Shown here piece after piece: positions 61,135-64,000 of a DNA stretch of 64,000 nt. The notes below the pieces were generated by a model. That model was not told the DNA's origin and searched no databases. It saw only the letters and a list, made by a program, of their open reading frames with translations. How positions within the stretch are numbered: position 1 is the stretch's first letter; each line of letters begins with the position of its first letter. This stretch comes from Sphagnum compactum (Eukaryota; Bryophyta; Sphagnopsida; Sphagnales). Location of the stretch: NCBI GenBank assembly GCA_965153455.1, contig OZ234493.1, positions 35,702,213 to 35,766,212 on the forward strand. The letters are read 5' to 3'. Position numbers and translations under genes: made by a program.

Positions 61135-61560
61135 TGACAAAGCTCATAAACCAATTATTAAGTCTCCAAACTAAATGTTCATTTTCAAAATTCACAATCC
61201 TTTAATTGTTTCATGTAGACCTTCTCCTTGAAATCATAATTCAAGAAATTTGTTTTGACATCCATCTATAAAATTTCCCACCCACGATGTGTTACAATTT
61301 AACTATAATGATTTTAATTGTGCTCCATTTGATCACTAGTGCAAAGGATTCATGAAAATCTAAACCTTCCTTTTATTTGAACCCTCTAGCAAGTAATCTA
61401 GCCTTGTATTGTGACAGTTTGCCAACATAATCAATTTTCGCCTTATATACCCATGTAGTTGTTATTGGTTTTTTCCTTAACAACAATTCAATTATTTCCC
61501 ATGTCTAATTATGTGAGATGGAGTCCATTTCTTGAACCATTAGCATTTTCCACCTCTTAT
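61135..61560 (-). pseudogene. Ty1/Copia reverse-transcriptase relic
   Basis: Reading minus: KRWKMLMVQEMDSISHN, TW.IIELLLRKKPITTTWVY, KAKIDYVGKLSQYKARLLAR, GFK.KEGLDFHESFALVIKW, then DVKTNFLNYDFKEKVYMKQL, then (after a frame slip) NEHLVWRL. This is the order of the Copia reverse-transcriptase N-terminal half ('W..AM..E..SI..N.TW.LV.LP..KK.I..KWVYK.K', 'YKARLVARGF.Q', 'MDVKTAFLNG.L.E.VYM.QP'). At least four stops or frameshifts are present. The palm motif YxDD was not found. Opposite strand and different domain from the relic at 39.7 kb, so it is a separate insertion. Confidence 0.75.
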
Positions 61561-62662
61561 CTATGATTGTTTTCCCTAAGAAGGAAAAAAAAAAAACATG
61601 TTTTGTCTTTTTTTTTGTTTTTCAGGTTCTTATTTGTTTTTTAAGATTCCAAAAATAGAAATCAATTTTTTTATTTCCTTTTTTTTATTTCTTAAAGATT
61701 CTAGAAGAAGATTTTTTCCAATTTTATTTTAATTTTTAAATGTTAGAACAAGAACATTTTTGTTTTTTAAAAAATCCCCTTGTTTTTAAATATTTTAGTT
61801 GTATGAAGAAAAAGTTTAGGGTATTAACATATTTTAGTTATAAGGTTTTTAAATCTTTTTTTTTGTGTGAGTGTGTAGGATTTGTGACAACATGGTTGGT
61901 GAGAAATGTTGCCATCTACATTGAGTTGGCGAGGGAAGTTCAAAAAGAAATATGGTCGTAGCTTAACATGTTGTTTCAACTCAAGCTAACCCACAAATGA
62001 GTGTTGGTTCTAATGATGTAGCTTAGTTAATATAATATATTTTTGTTGTGAATTTGAGTGTGCCTTCACACTAAATTGATGAATCCAAATCAATTAGTAG
62101 GCAAATGATGGTTAATGTGCATGAAGAAGAAATGATAATATAATTTTCATTTTAATTTATACATTTAATAGACCTTTTTGTGATGCATCATAGGATTTTT
62201 TTCCACTTATGTGGAATTTTTTTAAAAGTAGAATGTGAGCATTTGGGTTGAATCTTTCAACCTCATACTTGTGGTGTTCCTTCTTATAAGTTATGATGAA
62301 ATTTATAGGAATAAAACCAACCCCAACCTCACCTTTTATTGTTGCATTATAATTTCACATTTGCATTCCTAAAACTCAAAACATGCATTTAATTAATTTT
62401 GAACTTAATTCAACATTGTGAATGCAAGGAGGGTCACTTGGTGGTCACTGGATTTAAACAATTTTGAATAAAAATTGCAAATTTTTTGTCATTTTTTTTA
62501 TTTCCTCTAATTTTATGTGCTACATTTAGGTAAGCTTAAGAACTTGAGGTGTATATGTTAATGCCAACAACAATATAATCACATATATAACCCTCAATAT
62601 ACAATGTTGGTTTAATATAAATATTCAAAATTTGCAAAATGAAACCAAATATAGAATGAATG
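61561..62662. other. AT-rich DNA, nothing recognised
   Basis: T-rich tracts around 61600-61740. An ORF at 61740-61961 is unconserved. Confidence 0.4.
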
Positions 62663-63255
62663 ACCTAAAACTTGCAACCTTAAAATATGGACATTTGAAA
62701 GCAATTTTCATATGTTTGATGGATTACTTGGTGGCCACTTGGTAGAAGGCTACAATTCATCAAAACATTAAGAGATAACACAATGTGGACTTAATAAAGA
62801 AGAGCACTAAAACTTACAACCTTAAAATTTAGACATTTGAAAGCAATTTTCATACATTTGATGGGATTATTTAGTGGCCACTTGGTGGAAGGCTGCAATT
62901 TATTAAAACATTAATTAAAAGATAACACAATGTGCATTTAGTAAAAAGAGAGGACCAAAACTTGTAACTTCAAATTTTGGACATTTGAAAACACTTTTCA
63001 CATGTTTGATGGGATTACCTAGTGGCCACTTTGTAAAACTTTTAAAAACTTCAATTCATCAAAACATTAAAAGATAACACATTGTGGAATGAGTAAAAGA
63101 AGAGGACTAAAACTTGCAACCTTAAAATATAAACATTTGAAAGCAATTTTCATACATTTGATGGGATTACCTGGTGGCCACTTGGTAGAAGGCTGCAATT
63201 TATTAAAACATTAAAAGATAATGCAATCTAGACTTAGTAAAAAGAGAGGACAACA
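62663..63255 (+). repeat. ~145-bp tandem repeat, four copies
   Basis: Units are keyed by AAAACTT(G/A)(C/T)AAC at about 62671, 62813, 62961 and 63113, with GACATTTGAAAGCAATTTTC and GGTGGCCACTTGGTAGAAGG in each. The array ends near 63254. Spacing is 142, 148 and 152 bp; the copies are diverged but colinear. Confidence 0.88.
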
Positions 63256-63800
63256 AAGGCTGGTGTACACCAGGTCATAGTTATATATGAAATAAAATAA
63301 AATAGAATAATGAAAGACTATAAATTGGATTATTATCACATGACATAGATCCATGTTCATTTGAAATGTCAACATACTAAAAAAACATGAACAAATTCCA
63401 ATAACAACAATACTTTTTTTTGAATTAACCAATAATCAAATTATATTTAAAAAATGAATGAGTAAAGATCAAAATAATAATCACACACTAATAGTCTCAT
63501 TAATTACATCAAGGTTTAGTTTGGCCTTAGTTGCATGAATAACACTAATCATTATAATGCTATTGATTGTGACATTACTTTTTTTGCCCCCATGTTCAAT
63601 TTGACCAAAGTGCCATTTTGGATAAGTCAATTTGGACTCAACCATTTTGACTTTGTTTTTTTGGTTGATCTTTCTAATTGGGTTCTTTTGACTAAGTTTT
63701 TTTTCACTAAACCATCATGACAATAATATAAATTGGGCAACAACCATAAATATATATTATTTAAATTATCTTATTTAATATTAATATGAAAATATTTATT
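63256..63800. other. AT-rich DNA, nothing recognised
   Basis: No coding or element signature. Confidence 0.4.
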
Positions 63801-64000
63801 AATTAATTAATTACCCTACCTACCCTATTCTACCTTACCTTAACCTACCTACCTACTTAATAAACCTAATAATTAATGCCAAAATAATTTATTTATTTAC
63901 CTACCAACCTTATGTCCTAGGCCTAGGTTAGGCCACCTAGGCTAGGCCAAGCCACTTAGGTTAGGCCAAGCCCCCTAGGCTAAGTCAAGTAGCCTAGGCT
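63801..64000 (+). repeat. CCTAGG/TACC minisatellite running off the window
   Basis: Starts with CTACC/CTTACC units and turns into CCTAGGCTAGGCCAAGCCA-like units to the last base. The word content recalls the cores of both CACTA-like elements, so a further element may begin here. Confidence 0.65.

Noticed and set aside
63480-63550. CACTAATAG as a CACTA element end
   Set aside because: The following bases do not match the terminal repeats of the other two elements.

Overview
The window looks like a gene-poor, AT-rich piece of a land-plant nuclear genome. The evidence is spliced genes with GT..AG introns, plant-type products (an AP2-domain factor, an EFFECTOR OF TRANSCRIPTION protein, a plant-type TOM40, a probably plastid-targeted cis-prenyltransferase), malectin-receptor-kinase and PPR relics, and plant-type hAT, CACTA, Copia and Ty3/gypsy remnants. 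The lineage cannot be fixed from sequence alone. A seed-free plant such as a moss seems plausible, but that is a guess.

Layout. (1) 1-5 kb holds gene debris: a PPR repeat fragment (+), a broken POLD2 (DNA polymerase delta small subunit) copy that kept introns (+), and two malectin-like exons of a receptor kinase whose kinase part is absent (-). (2) 5-10 kb holds an LTR-like dispersed repeat, a G17 run, a 97-bp tandem repeat and sequence with no recognised gene. (3) 10.0-15 kb is the first real gene island: a three-exon cis-prenyltransferase (-, 330 aa) and an intronless AP2-domain gene (-, 493 aa) with an N-terminal 24-residue repeat array. (4) 15.8-40.5 kb is repeats and decayed mobile elements: two inverted copies of a ~370-bp MITE, a decayed hAT-like transposase (-) split by a CACTA-like insert, a Ty3/gypsy integrase scrap, two near-perfect hairpins at 25.3 and 25.5 kb, and a truncated Copia gag/protease (+). 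(5) 44.7-55.4 kb is the second gene island: a four-exon ET/HRT-like gene (+, 618 aa) facing an eleven-exon TOM40 (-, 318 aa), tail to tail. (6) 55.4-64 kb is a minisatellite, a broken unknown ORF, a 2.55-kb non-autonomous CACTA element with a 3-bp target duplication, a Copia reverse-transcriptase relic (-), a ~145-bp tandem array, and a CCTAGG-rich minisatellite running off the end.

The four intact genes do not form a pathway: isoprenoid chain elongation, two nuclear regulators and mitochondrial protein import. All exon joins were built by hand from reading-frame continuity, splice-site dinucleotides and remembered family motifs. They have not been checked against transcripts.
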